From: Streptomyces sp. TN58
GTDB lineage: Bacteria > Actinomycetota > Actinomycetes > Streptomycetales > Streptomycetaceae
Reading direction: 5' to 3'
Assembly (NCBI RefSeq): GCF_001941845.1
Contig: NZ_CP018870.1
Location: forward strand, 6,176,001 to 6,240,000
DNA length: 64,000 bases
Part shown: one piece after another, positions 23,992 through 32,695 of the stretch
How positions within the stretch are numbered: the stretch's first letter is position 1
Layout of the letters: each line of letters opens with the position of its first letter
Notes under the pieces: generated by a model
Database searches by the model: none
Seen by the model: the letters and a program-made list of their open reading frames with translations, nothing else
What the model was told of the DNA's origin: nothing
Position numbers and translations under genes: made by a program

Positions 23992-25962
23992 ATGGCCACC
24001 ACCGTCCGACGCGCCGTACTGACCCTGCCCGCTGCCCTGTTGGGCCCCGACAACCCGCTGCCCGCCCTGCACGCGCCCGACGGCGCGCACGTGCTGGACG
24101 AGCGCTCCCGCGACGGCCTGCCCCGCGACATGGCCCGGCAGATCGGCTACGAGCCGCTGCGCTCCCTGCTGCCCGTACGCATCCGCGACGGGTACGGACG
24201 GGAGCGCGCGGAGCGGGAGTTCGACGCCGTCGTCATCGAGAACGAGCACCTGCGGGCCACCGTGCTCCCCGGCCTCGGCGGGCGCGTCCACTCACTGGTC
24301 CACCTGCCCACCGGACGCGAACTGCTGTACCGCAACCCGGTGTTCCAGCCCGCGAACTTCGCGCTGAACGGTGCCTGGTTCTCCGGCGGCATCGAGTGGA
24401 ACACCGGTGCGACGGGGCACACCGCCCTGTCCTGCGTCCCGTTGCACGCGGCGCTGGTCCCGGCCCCGGACGGCGGTGTGATGGTGCGGCTGTGGGAGTG
24501 GGAGCGGCTGCGCGACCTGCCGTTCCAGGTGGACCTGTGGCTGCCGCACGACTCGGCGTTCCTGTACGCCGGCGTCCGCGTGCGCAACCCGCACGAGCGG
24601 CCCGCGCCCGTCTACTGGTGGTCCAACACCGCCGTACCCGAGGACGCGGGCAGCCGCGTCCTGGCCCCCGCCGACGAGGCCTGGCACTTCGGGTACGAGC
24701 GCTCGCTGCGCAGGATCCCCGTGCCGGAGTGGGAGGGCGCCGACCGCACGTACCCGCTGCGCAGCGCGTATCCGGCGGACTACTTCTACGAGGTCCCGGA
24801 CGGGGCCCGGCCCTGGATCGCCTCCCTGGACACCGCCGGGCACGGGCTGGTGCAGACCTCCACCGGGCGGCTGCGCGGGCGCAAGCTGTTCGTGTGGGGC
24901 GCCGGCGGCGGCGGGCGGCGCTGGCAGGAATGGCTGACCGAGCCGGGCACGGGCGGCTACGCGGAGATCCAGGCCGGACTGGCCCGCACCCAGCTGGAGC
25001 ACGTACGGCTGGAGGGCGGGGCGGAGTTCAGCTGGCTGGAGGCGTACGGGCCGCTGTCGGCGGATCCGTCGGCGGTGCACGGCGCGGACTGGGCGGCGGC
25101 CCGCGGCGCCGCCGAGGGCGCGCTGGACGCCGTACTGCCGCGCGCGGACGTGGACGCGGCGTACGAGGCGTGGCGCGGGCGGGCCGACACCGAACCGGGG
25201 GAGCGGCTGGCGGCCGGCTCGGGCTGGGGCGCGCTGGAGGTGCTGTGCGCGGGCCACCGGCTGCCCGGGACTCCCTTCGAGGAGTCGACGCTGGGCGAGG
25301 AGCAGGAGCCCTGGCTGGAACTGTGGCGCAAGGGTGTGCTGCCCGCCTCGCGCCGGGTGGTCCCGCCCGGCCCGAGCCTGGTCGCCGCGCACTGGCGGGA
25401 CATGCTGGAGACGGCCCCCGCGGACCCGCTGACGGAGTACCACCTGGGCGTGGCCCAGTGGCATGCGGGGGACACCGCCCAGGCGGTGCGCAGTTGGGAA
25501 CGGGGGCTGGCGCTCGCGCCCTCGCAGTGGCCCCTGCTGCGGTGCCTGGCGGTGGCGGACGCGCTGGCGGGCGATACGGAGCGGGCCGCCGACCGGTTCG
25601 CGGCGGCCTTCGAGGACCTGGCCGCGGAGAGCCGCGGGGGCGAGCCGTGGGCGGCGGCGGAGTCGGCGCTCGGCCGGGAGGCGATGACCGCGCTCCTGGC
25701 GGCGGGCCGTCCGGCGCAGGCCCGGTCCGTCTGGGACCGGCTCCGGCCGGCCCTGCGCGAACAGGGCCGCTTCCGGCTGCTGGCGGCCCGGCTGCTCGCC
25801 GCGGAGGGCCATGTCCGGGCGGCCCGGAGGGTCTTCGAGGACGGCTTCGAACTCCCCGACTTGAGGGAGGGCGAGGAAACCCTGTCCGAACTCTGGACGA
25901 CGCTCACCGACTGCCCCCTGCCGTCCCACTACGACTTCCGCATGCGGCCGGCTACTCCCTGA
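23992..25962 (+). CDS. DUF5107 / TPR domain protein
   Basis: 656 residues. The N-terminal 1-340 region is a DUF5107-type beta-sandwich related to galactose-mutarotase and glycosidase accessory folds (GLGGRVHSLVHLPTGRELLY, NGAWFSGGIEWNTGATGHT). The C-terminal part (about 470-620) is made of TPR helices (EYHLGVAQWHAGDTAQAVRS). Carbohydrate recognition is likely; the reaction is not known. There is no signal peptide. ATG 23992 is preferred; an in-frame ATG at 23977 is possible. Its end overlaps the convergent membrane-protein gene by 11 bp. Confidence 0.78.
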   Translation: MATTVRRAVLTLPAALLGPDNPLPALHAPDGAHVLDERSRDGLPRDMARQIGYEPLRSLLPVRIRDGYGRERAEREFDAVVIENEHLRATVLPGLGGRVHSLVHLPTGRELLYRNPVFQPANFALNGAWFSGGIEWNTGATGHTALSCVPLHAALVPAPDGGVMVRLWEWERLRDLPFQVDLWLPHDSAFLYAGVRVRNPHERPAPVYWWSNTAVPEDAGSRVLAPADEAWHFGYERSLRRIPVPEWEGADRTYPLRSAYPADYFYEVPDGARPWIASLDTAGHGLVQTSTGRLRGRKLFVWGAGGGGRRWQEWLTEPGTGGYAEIQAGLARTQLEHVRLEGGAEFSWLEAYGPLSADPSAVHGADWAAARGAAEGALDAVLPRADVDAAYEAWRGRADTEPGERLAAGSGWGALEVLCAGHRLPGTPFEESTLGEEQEPWLELWRKGVLPASRRVVPPGPSLVAAHWRDMLETAPADPLTEYHLGVAQWHAGDTAQAVRSWERGLALAPSQWPLLRCLAVADALAGDTERAADRFAAAFEDLAAESRGGEPWAAAESALGREAMTALLAAGRPAQARSVWDRLRPALREQGRFRLLAARLLAAEGHVRAARRVFEDGFELPDLREGEETLSELWTTLTDCPLPSHYDFRMRPATP

Positions 25963-26338
25963 TGTCGTCGAGGCAGAGGATGAACTGCCTGCCGGACCGG
26001 TGCCGGTTGTTGTCGATCTCCTCGTTGAAACCCAAGTCCGACAGGCCCTGGCACCGTGAGTGGTCCTTGCTGTCGGGGAACACCCGGACCACCTTGAACT
26101 CCGCGTCCGAGGCCCCGCACCCGACCAGCCGCATGTCCGGGAAGATCAGATTCCCCTGATTCGTGAGGCAGTCGCCGACCTCGGCCCGGGTGAGGTCGGC
26201 TCGGCTGACGAACCAGTACACCGCACCGGCGCCGAGCGCGATCACGACGCCGGCGATCACGGCGATCTTCGCGATGAGCGCCTTCCGGCTTCGGGTCGAC
26301 GGCGCCGGACGGACGGACGGCTGCGGCGCTTCGGTCAT
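25952..26338 (-). CDS. Membrane-anchored Cys-containing protein, LppU/SCO3897-like
   Basis: 128 residues: a Pro/Ser-rich cytoplasmic N-terminus (1-20), one membrane segment (about 24-45, AKIAVIAGVVIALGAGAVYW), and an external domain with four Cys (GDCLTN, GCGASD, SRCQGL, LCLDD) likely to form disulfides. This arrangement is common among small Streptomyces surface proteins of unknown role. Its last 11 bp overlap the end of the convergent DUF5107 gene. Confidence 0.7.
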   Translation of the reverse strand: MTEAPQPSVRPAPSTRSRKALIAKIAVIAGVVIALGAGAVYWFVSRADLTRAEVGDCLTNQGNLIFPDMRLVGCGASDAEFKVVRVFPDSKDHSRCQGLSDLGFNEEIDNNRHRSGRQFILCLDDIRE

Positions 26339-26434
26339 GCGGGTGGTCTCCCGGTGGGCGTGCGGGCGCGAGTGCGCGTTGGCGTGTGCACGCTATATCA
26401 CCAGGTGGCAGCCCCGCGCGGAGACCCGGCAGGG

Positions 26435-27283
26435 TCAGGCGCGGCAGAGGATTTCGGCGTTCAGGACGGCGAACCAGGCGTCCGGGGAGGTGCCCCAGGT
26501 GCGCCAGGCCTCGGCGGCGGCGTCCAGGTCGGCGGGCGTCGCCTGGCCGCCGCGGACGGCGGTGTCCGCGTACGCGGAGGCCTTGGTGCGGTCGGCCCAC
26601 AGGGCGGACCACCACGCCGTCTCCTCCGCGGTGGCGAAGCACCAGGCGGTGGCCGAGGAGGCCACGTCGGTGAAGCCGGCCTGCCGGGCCCAGGCCCGCA
26701 GGTGGCGGCCCGCGTCGGGTTCGCCGCCGTTGGCACGGGCCACCCGCCGGTACAGGTCCAGCCAGGCGTCCAGCCCCGGCGTCGCCGGGTACCAGGTCAT
26801 CGCCGCGTAGTCGGCGTCGCGTGCGGCGACGACCCCGCCCGGCCGGCACACCCGCCGCATCTCCCGCAGCGCCCGTACCGGGTCCCCCACGTGCTGCAGC
26901 ACCTGGTGCGCGTGGACCACGTCGAAGGAGTCGTCCGGGAAGTCCAGCGCGTGCACGTCCGCGACCGAGAAGGACACGGCGCCCTCCAGCCCGCGCTCCT
27001 TCGCATGAGCCCGGGCCTGCGCCAGGACGCCTTCGGCGGCGTCGACGGCGGTGACCCGGCCGCCCGGTGCGACCAGCTCCGCCAGATCCGCCGTGATGGT
27101 CCCCGGGCCGCAGCCGACGTCCAGGACGGCCAGCCCCGGGCGCAGCTCGCCGACCAGATAGGCGGCGGAGTTCTCGGCGGTGCGCCAGCGGTGCGAGCGC
27201 AGGACCGACTCGTGATGGCCGTGCGTGTAGACGGCGGTCTCCCCGGCGGCGTTCGCGGCGTCCGTGCCGTTCGTGGCGTCCAT
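26435..27283 (-). CDS. Class I SAM-dependent methyltransferase
   Basis: 282 residues, Methyltransf_11/UbiE-like. Motif I is VLDVGCGPGTITADLAE, motif II RVTAVDAAEGVLAQA, motif III DDSFDVVHAHQVLQHV, followed by RVCRPGGVVAARD. The start at 27283 follows GAGGGGCAGG, and the preceding in-frame residues are Gly/Arg-rich and probably not translated. The methyl acceptor is unknown; a small molecule is more likely than RNA or protein. It is divergent from the DinB-like gene, with 194 bp between. Confidence 0.85.
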   Translation of the reverse strand: MDATNGTDAANAAGETAVYTHGHHESVLRSHRWRTAENSAAYLVGELRPGLAVLDVGCGPGTITADLAELVAPGGRVTAVDAAEGVLAQARAHAKERGLEGAVSFSVADVHALDFPDDSFDVVHAHQVLQHVGDPVRALREMRRVCRPGGVVAARDADYAAMTWYPATPGLDAWLDLYRRVARANGGEPDAGRHLRAWARQAGFTDVASSATAWCFATAEETAWWSALWADRTKASAYADTAVRGGQATPADLDAAAEAWRTWGTSPDAWFAVLNAEILCRA

Positions 27284-27477
27284 GGCGCTACCTGCCCCTC
27301 CTCGTCGAAGCGTTGGCACCACCGTAGGCGATCAGTTCGTCATGTGAGATATGCGTTTTGACATGTGGACAGACAGCTTGTGTTCCAAGGCGGTCGGCCG
27401 GGTCGGTGGCAGCGCCGGACAGGGGCGAGGAGAGTTGCCCCAGGGGGATGTCACTCCGGTGGAGAGCGGTGGTAGCC

Positions 27478-28050
27478 ATGTCCGACACGCTGCTCGAACG
27501 GCATGCCGAAGCGCTGCGCCTCTTCGGAGAGCGGGTGCGCGCCGTCCGGCGCGACCAGTGGGGCGCGCCCACCCCCTGCGCGGAGTGGACCGTGCGGGAC
27601 CTGGTCAACCACGTCACCGCGGAACAGCTCTGGGTCCCGCCGCTGGTCACCGAGGGCCGCACCGCCGACGAGCTCGGCGACGCCTTCTCCGGGGACGTCC
27701 TGGGCGACGACCCGGTCGCCGTGTGGGACCGCGCCTCGGGCGCCGCGCACGCGGCCTTCGCCGCGTCCGGCGCGCTGGACCGGACCGTGCGGCTCTCCTA
27801 CGGGCCCGCGCCCGGGTCGTCGTACTGCTCGGAGCTGACCACCGACTGCGTGGTCCACACGTGGGACCTCTGCCGCGGCATCGGGGCCGACGACCGGCTG
27901 CCCGCCACCCTCGTGGAGTTCGCCGTCAAGCAGGTCATGCCGCACGTGGACGCACTCGCGGCCAGTGGCATGTTCGCCGAGCCCGTCGACATCCCGCCGG
28001 GGGCGGACGCGCAGACCAGGCTGCTCGCGATGGTGGGGCGCAAGGGCTGA
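27478..28050 (+). CDS. TIGR03086-type DinB/maleylpyruvate isomerase-like protein
   Basis: 190 residues, a four-helix DinB-like bundle with the family signature PTPCAEWTVRDLVNHVTAE near residues 30-50 and TDCVVHTWDLCRGIG near 120-135. The three metal-ligand His positions are consistent with H47, H127 and H168. In actinobacteria these proteins are linked to mycothiol-dependent chemistry, but this member's reaction is not known. GGAGAGCGG precedes the ATG. Confidence 0.82.
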   Translation: MSDTLLERHAEALRLFGERVRAVRRDQWGAPTPCAEWTVRDLVNHVTAEQLWVPPLVTEGRTADELGDAFSGDVLGDDPVAVWDRASGAAHAAFAASGALDRTVRLSYGPAPGSSYCSELTTDCVVHTWDLCRGIGADDRLPATLVEFAVKQVMPHVDALAASGMFAEPVDIPPGADAQTRLLAMVGRKG

Positions 28051-28128
28051 GCCCCGAGGCCGCGGCGGACGGCCCCCGACAACGGGCACGGGCGCCCAAA
28101 CAATCGTATAAAGGTCAGGGTCGGCGGA

Positions 28129-29388
28129 GTGCGGCGCGACGAACGCGGAAGGCGGACAGCGGTGGAGGGGATGCAGCGCACGACGGCGGAGGGCCGCGGC
28201 CCGGTCCGCTACGGCCCGCCCGCGCCACAGCCCGGCCTGCCCGTCCTCTCCGAACTCGTCTCCGTCCTCGGCGCGGCCGCAGGGCGCTCCTCACCCCAGC
28301 CCCCCGGCGGCGGCGCATCGCTGCGCGAGGCCGCCTGCCGGTACTGGGGGCGGCGCGGACTGGCCGCCGCCCCGGAGGACGTGGCGGCGGGCCCCGGCGC
28401 CCCGCCGCTCCTCCTGGCCCTCCTCGGGGCGTGCGGGGGCGACGTGATGCTGCCCAGGCCCTGCCCCGCCTGGTGGACCCCGCAGGTCCGACTGCTCGGC
28501 CGGCGGGCCTACCACGTACCGACTCCCGCCGAGTGCGGCGGCGTACCGGACCCCTACGCCCTGCTGGAGACCGTACGGCGGGTGCGCGCCGAGGGCGGCG
28601 ACCCGCGGGTGCTGCTGTTGTCGGTCGCCGACGACCCGACCGCCACCGTGCCCCCGCCCGAACTGGTACGCGAGGCGTGCGAGGCCGCCGAGGCCGCCGG
28701 GCTGTTCGTCGTCAGCGACGAGAGCTGGCGCGACACCGTCCACCGGCCCCATGACGACCTCGTCCTCAGCCCCGCCGAGATGCTTCCCGGGCAGACGGCC
28801 GTCCTCGTCGACCTCGCCGGGGCGCTGCTGCCGGCCGGCTGGCCCGCCGCGGTGGTCCGCTTCCCCGCCACCGGGCAGGGGTCCCGGCTGCGCGCCCACA
28901 CCCTCGACGTCCTCACCGCCACCGGCGCGACGGTCGCCGGACCCGTCGCAGGCGCCGCGGCGCACGCCCTCGACGAACCCGACGCCGTCGCCGCCCGCGC
29001 CCGCGCGGCCGCCCGCCTGCACGGCCGGGTGGCCGCCGCCGCGCACCGCGAGATCCGCGCCGCGGGAGCCCTGGCCCTGCCCCCGCAGGCGGGTCGGCAC
29101 CTCTACGCCGACCTCACCCCGCTGCGCGCGGGGCTCGCCCGGCACGGCGTCGGGGACGCCCTGGAACTGGAGGACTGGCTCGGCGGGCGGCTCGGCGCAC
29201 CCACCCCCGGCGGGCAGCGGTTCGCGGACGAACTGGGCGCACTGCGGGTGCGGTTGTCCACGGGGCCGCTGCTGGGTGCCACCCCCGAGGAGCGGCTGGC
29301 CGCCCTCACCGCCCGCGATCCGCTCGAACTGCCGTACGTACGCAGCTCCCTGGACCACCTCGGAGCGGTCCTGGCCGGGCTGGCCTGA
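28129..29388 (+). CDS. Lysine-free aminotransferase class I/II-fold protein
   Basis: 419 residues from GTG 28129; GTG 28162 or ATG 28171 are alternative starts. The fold type I PLP-enzyme pattern is visible: DDPTATVPPPELVREA (169-184) where NPTG-motif enzymes have their loop, and VVSDESWRD (194-202) for the PLP-pyridine Asp. Where the SxxK Schiff-base motif should be (about 227-238) the sequence is VDLAGALLPAGW. The whole protein contains no lysine at all, so it cannot form the internal aldimine. It is probably a catalytically inactive or non-PLP paralogue. It is followed 73 bp later by an MBL-fold gene. A TATAAA-like box lies at 28107-28112. Confidence 0.8.
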   Translation: MRRDERGRRTAVEGMQRTTAEGRGPVRYGPPAPQPGLPVLSELVSVLGAAAGRSSPQPPGGGASLREAACRYWGRRGLAAAPEDVAAGPGAPPLLLALLGACGGDVMLPRPCPAWWTPQVRLLGRRAYHVPTPAECGGVPDPYALLETVRRVRAEGGDPRVLLLSVADDPTATVPPPELVREACEAAEAAGLFVVSDESWRDTVHRPHDDLVLSPAEMLPGQTAVLVDLAGALLPAGWPAAVVRFPATGQGSRLRAHTLDVLTATGATVAGPVAGAAAHALDEPDAVAARARAAARLHGRVAAAAHREIRAAGALALPPQAGRHLYADLTPLRAGLARHGVGDALELEDWLGGRLGAPTPGGQRFADELGALRVRLSTGPLLGATPEERLAALTARDPLELPYVRSSLDHLGAVLAGLA

Positions 29389-29461
29389 CCCCGGGCCGGC
29401 CTGACCCCGGGCTGCCGCCCCGGCCCGCCCCGAACCCCGCGACCAAGGAACGGAGAAGCCG

Positions 29462-30565
29462 ATGAGCGACCGGACGGACGCCGCCCACGCACCCGCCCCG
29501 GCCGCCCCCTCCGCGGGGCCCGCACGCCCGGCCGCCGCGCGGGCCGCGCGCCCGTCCGCACCCCGCCCGATCGGCGAACACCGCCGCTGGCCCCGCTCGT
29601 TCGCCGACCGGCTGACCGCCCCGCTGCCCGGAGTCCGCGCGTTCGCCCGGCTCGCCCGCGAGGGCGCCTTCCGACCCGGCCCTGAAGGCCTGCGCGGCAT
29701 CCCGGACCTGCCGTACGAGCCCGGCCCGCTGCCCCGGACCGTCCCCGGCGAGGTGTCCGTCACCTGGGCCGGGCATGCCAGCTGGGTCGTGCGGACGGGC
29801 GGACTGACCGTGCTGACCGATCCCGTCTGGTCCCGCCGGATCCTCGGCACCCCGGCCCGGTTGACGCCCGTAGGGGTGCGCTGGGAGGACCTGCCGCCGG
29901 TGGACGCGGTGGTGATCAGCCACAACCACTACGACCACCTCGACGCCCCCACCCTCAGGCGGCTGCCCCGCGACACCGCCCTCTTCGTCCCGGCGGGCCT
30001 CGCGGGCTGGTTCCGCCGCCGCGGCTTCACCCGGGTCACCGACCTCGACTGGTGGGAGGCGGCCGAACTGGACGGCGTACGCTTCGAGTTCGTCCCCGCC
30101 CACCACTGGTCCAAGCGGTCCCTGACCGACACCTGCCGGTCCCTGTGGGGCGGCTGGCTCCTCACCGACACCCTCAGCCCGGTGCCGAGGAAGGTCTACT
30201 TCGCGGGGGACACCGGCTACGGCCGGTGGTTCCGCGAGATCGGCCGCCGCCACCCCGGCATCGACCTCGCGCTCCTGCCCGTCGGCGCCTACGCGCCGCG
30301 CTGGTGGCTCGGCGACGTGCACGCCGACCCGGAGGAAGCCGTCCAGGCCTGCCTCGACCTCGGTGCCCGGCGCATGGCCCCCATGCACTGGGCGGCCTTC
30401 GTGCTCTCCGCCGAACCGGTCATGGAGCCCCTGCACCGCACCCGGGCCGCCTGGTCGGATGCCGGCCTTCCCCGCGAAGACCTCTGGGACCTCCCGGTCG
30501 GAGCCTCCCGCACCCTGCCCGACCCCGACGGCCCGCCGCCGGGCGCCGCCCGCCCGGAGCACTGA
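29462..30565 (+). CDS. MBL-fold metallo-hydrolase, NAPE-PLD/UlaG-like
   Basis: 367 residues. The metallo-beta-lactamase zinc motif is HNHYDHLD (about 156-163), with later ligands in FVPAHHWSKRS, FAGDTGYG and MHWAAF. The TFADPVWS-like strand (VLTDPVWSRR) and C-terminal layout match the N-acylphosphatidylethanolamine phospholipase D-like group, found in bacteria as hydrolases of unknown substrate. The N-terminal 45 residues are Ala/Pro-rich. AACGGAGAAG precedes the ATG. It may form an operon with the lysine-free aminotransferase-like gene. Confidence 0.85.
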   Translation: MSDRTDAAHAPAPAAPSAGPARPAAARAARPSAPRPIGEHRRWPRSFADRLTAPLPGVRAFARLAREGAFRPGPEGLRGIPDLPYEPGPLPRTVPGEVSVTWAGHASWVVRTGGLTVLTDPVWSRRILGTPARLTPVGVRWEDLPPVDAVVISHNHYDHLDAPTLRRLPRDTALFVPAGLAGWFRRRGFTRVTDLDWWEAAELDGVRFEFVPAHHWSKRSLTDTCRSLWGGWLLTDTLSPVPRKVYFAGDTGYGRWFREIGRRHPGIDLALLPVGAYAPRWWLGDVHADPEEAVQACLDLGARRMAPMHWAAFVLSAEPVMEPLHRTRAAWSDAGLPREDLWDLPVGASRTLPDPDGPPPGAARPEH

Positions 30566-30589
30566 GGGCCATACGTGGCGGGACAGCCG

Positions 30590-31264
30590 TCAGGCCGCTT
30601 CCGGCGGATCGGGGCGCAGCCGGCGCCATGCCGCGGGGCCCGCGCTGACCAGCAGCGCCAGGCCGACCGCCAGGGCCACGCCCTTCCACGGCTCGGAGAA
30701 GAGCGAACCGCCCAGGATGCCGATCAGTCCGTACGTCGCCGCCCAGGCCAGGCACGCGGGGCCGTCCCCGCGGGCGAACCGGCGCAGCGGCAACTCCGCC
30801 AGCAGACAGGCCAGCATCACCGGGATCCGGCCCGCCGGGACCAGCCGGGACAGCACCAGCACCGTCACCCCGTGCTCGTCCAGCCGGGCCTGCGCCTGCT
30901 CCAGCCGCTCCGGCGCGGCCCGGCCGCGCAACGCCTCCAGCCACCGCGAACCGCCCCGTGACCGCACCCCGCGACGCCCGAGCCAGTACAGCGTCAGGTC
31001 CCCCGTGAAGGCCGCCGCCGCCGACACCGCGAACACCAGCAGCACCCCGTACGGCGGCGCCTGGTGGTGGAACGCCACCACCGCTGCCGAACTCACCAGC
31101 GCCCCGGTCGGAATCACCGGCACCAGTGCGCCCAGCGCCACCAGCAGGAACAACGCCGGGTACCCCACAGCCTGCTGGGTGCTCTCCGGCGGCACCTGGC
31201 CGGTCCCCGCGGCCGTCCCCGCGGCCGTCGCCGCTGCCGCCGCAGCGAGGTCGCGGAGCGTCAC
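30590..31264 (-). CDS. DedA-family membrane protein
   Basis: 224 residues, a DedA/VTT-domain integral membrane protein. Conserved parts are GALVPVIPTGALVSSAA, the FTGDLTLYWLGRRG segment, and RLVPAGRIPVMLACLLAEL, which holds the R-x2-P-x2-R pattern of the re-entrant loop. Family members act in lipid carrier (undecaprenyl phosphate or phospholipid) translocation and envelope homeostasis. GTG 31264 overlaps the TGA of the upstream MBL gene as GTGA, so the two are coupled. Its end is 24 bp from the convergent MBL gene. Confidence 0.85.
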   Translation of the reverse strand: MTLRDLAAAAAATAAGTAAGTGQVPPESTQQAVGYPALFLLVALGALVPVIPTGALVSSAAVVAFHHQAPPYGVLLVFAVSAAAAFTGDLTLYWLGRRGVRSRGGSRWLEALRGRAAPERLEQAQARLDEHGVTVLVLSRLVPAGRIPVMLACLLAELPLRRFARGDGPACLAWAATYGLIGILGGSLFSEPWKGVALAVGLALLVSAGPAAWRRLRPDPPEAA

Positions 31265-32037
31265 GGCAGCCGCACCCGCTCGCCGTGCGCCGGGACCCGT
31301 ACGGTCACCTTCGGCGCCAGCCGCCGCGCGAGCCGTTCGAACTCCTGGCCCGGCGCGTGGAACTCGTGCGGCCGCAGCCCGTCCATCCCCACCGGCCAGT
31401 ACGTCCCGTAGTGGACCGGCACCGCGGCCGCCGGGGCCAGCTGCGCCAGCGCCCGGGCCGCCCGCCCGGCGTCCAGGTGCCCGGGACCCAGGTACGGACC
31501 CCAGCCGCCCACCGGCAGCAGGGCCACGTCCACCGGCCCCACCTCCTCGGCCATCGTGTCGAACAGCCCGGTGTCCCCGGCGAAGTAGGTCCGCGCCGCG
31601 CCCTCGACGACGTACCCGAGAGCCGGAGCGGAGTGCGGCCCGAACGGCAGCCGCCGCCCGTCGTGCCGGGCGCTGACCGCGCGGACCCGTACGCCCTCCG
31701 CGACGGCGGTTTCCTCGCCCGGTGCCGTCTCCGTCACCACCAGCCCCCGCTGCCCGGCCAGCCGGGCCAGCCCAGGGACCGCCCGCCGCGCCCCGCGCGG
31801 CACCAGGAGCCGGGTCCCGGGGGCGAGGCGCCCCAGCGACGGCAGGTGCATGTGGTCCGCGTGCAGGTGCGACACCAGCACCACGTCCGCCACCGCCGCC
31901 TCGGGCGGCGGGAGCGCCCCGCGGCGCCGCCGCAGGTGCGCGAGCCGTCGCGTGAACAGCGGATCCGTCAGCAGCCGCACCCCGGAATCCTCGACGGTGC
32001 ACGCCGCATGGCCCCACCAGGTGATCTCCACCGCCAC
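31261..32037 (-). CDS. MBL-fold metal-dependent hydrolase
   Basis: 258 residues with HLHADHMHLP (zinc motif HxHxDH), VSARHDGRRL, YFAGDTGLFDTM and PVHYGTYW, typical of UlaG/lactonase-like hydrolases. It starts with MAVEITWWGHAACTVED, a family hallmark. The substrate is unknown. The 4-nt overlap with the dedA gene suggests a shared envelope or lipid-related role, which is inference. Confidence 0.85.
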   Translation of the reverse strand: MAVEITWWGHAACTVEDSGVRLLTDPLFTRRLAHLRRRRGALPPPEAAVADVVLVSHLHADHMHLPSLGRLAPGTRLLVPRGARRAVPGLARLAGQRGLVVTETAPGEETAVAEGVRVRAVSARHDGRRLPFGPHSAPALGYVVEGAARTYFAGDTGLFDTMAEEVGPVDVALLPVGGWGPYLGPGHLDAGRAARALAQLAPAAAVPVHYGTYWPVGMDGLRPHEFHAPGQEFERLARRLAPKVTVRVPAHGERVRLP

Positions 32038-32178
32038 CAGCCCCTCCCTCCCTCGCCGTACCGGCAGCTCGGACTGTCCTACCCATCATGCCGGGCCGCA
32101 GGCTCCCGCCACCGCTCCGGAAACCGGAAACGGGCAGCCCCTCCTCTCGGGCGGCGGATCGGAGTAGGGTCCGGCGGC

Positions 32179-32583
32179 ATGGAAGAGTTGCGCGTGGCCG
32201 CGATCGCCAGCCTGGCCCCGCTCGAAGACCTGGACGCCGACCCCTTCGCCGTGGACACCCGCGGCCAGTACGCCGTGTGCGCGCGCTGGGCCGCCGACCG
32301 GGGTTACGTCGTGGCCAGGCAGCTGCTCGTCTACGGGCTGCGCGCCGACCACTGCGGCTTCTGGTCCGACATCGACGCCGGGCGGGTGGGACTCTTCGTC
32401 GCAGCCAACCAGAGGGTGCTGGCCCGAGCCGTCAGCTGCGTCGAGGAGTTCACCGCCGAGTGCGAGCGGCGCGGCGTACGCCTGGAGACCGCGGGGGCCG
32501 AAGAGCCCCGCTACACCTCCGAGATGAAGGCCGAGGTGCACCGGCGGCTGTCCATGCCGACCGCCGGCTACGACGGCACCTGA
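32179..32583 (+). CDS. Small hypothetical protein, resolvase-N-like
   Basis: 134 residues, no membrane segment. The order of elements (ARWAADRGYVVARQ, then SDIDAGRVGLFVAANQRV, then VEEFTAECERRGVRLETA) resembles the N-terminal resolvase domain of serine recombinases. The catalytic Y-x-R-x-S at the start is missing and there is no DNA-binding tail, so it would be an inactive domain. The similarity is weak and by eye only. TAGGGT at 32165-32170 lies 8 bp before the ATG, suggesting a leaderless transcript. Confidence 0.6.
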   Translation: MEELRVAAIASLAPLEDLDADPFAVDTRGQYAVCARWAADRGYVVARQLLVYGLRADHCGFWSDIDAGRVGLFVAANQRVLARAVSCVEEFTAECERRGVRLETAGAEEPRYTSEMKAEVHRRLSMPTAGYDGT

Positions 32584-32695
32584 CCGCCGCGCCCGCCGGG
32601 CCGCCCCCGTTCCCCTCTGCGCCCCCTCCCGCCGCCCGGCCGGGCCGCCGCCGCTGTGCGAGCCTGGAGGCGGACACGACCCAGGGGGTGGCACG

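Noticed and set aside
31265..32089. Upstream in-frame extension of the dedA gene to about 32089
   Set aside because: It overlaps the whole MBL-fold gene in another frame and has low-complexity composition; the GTGA overlap start at 31264 fits the family.
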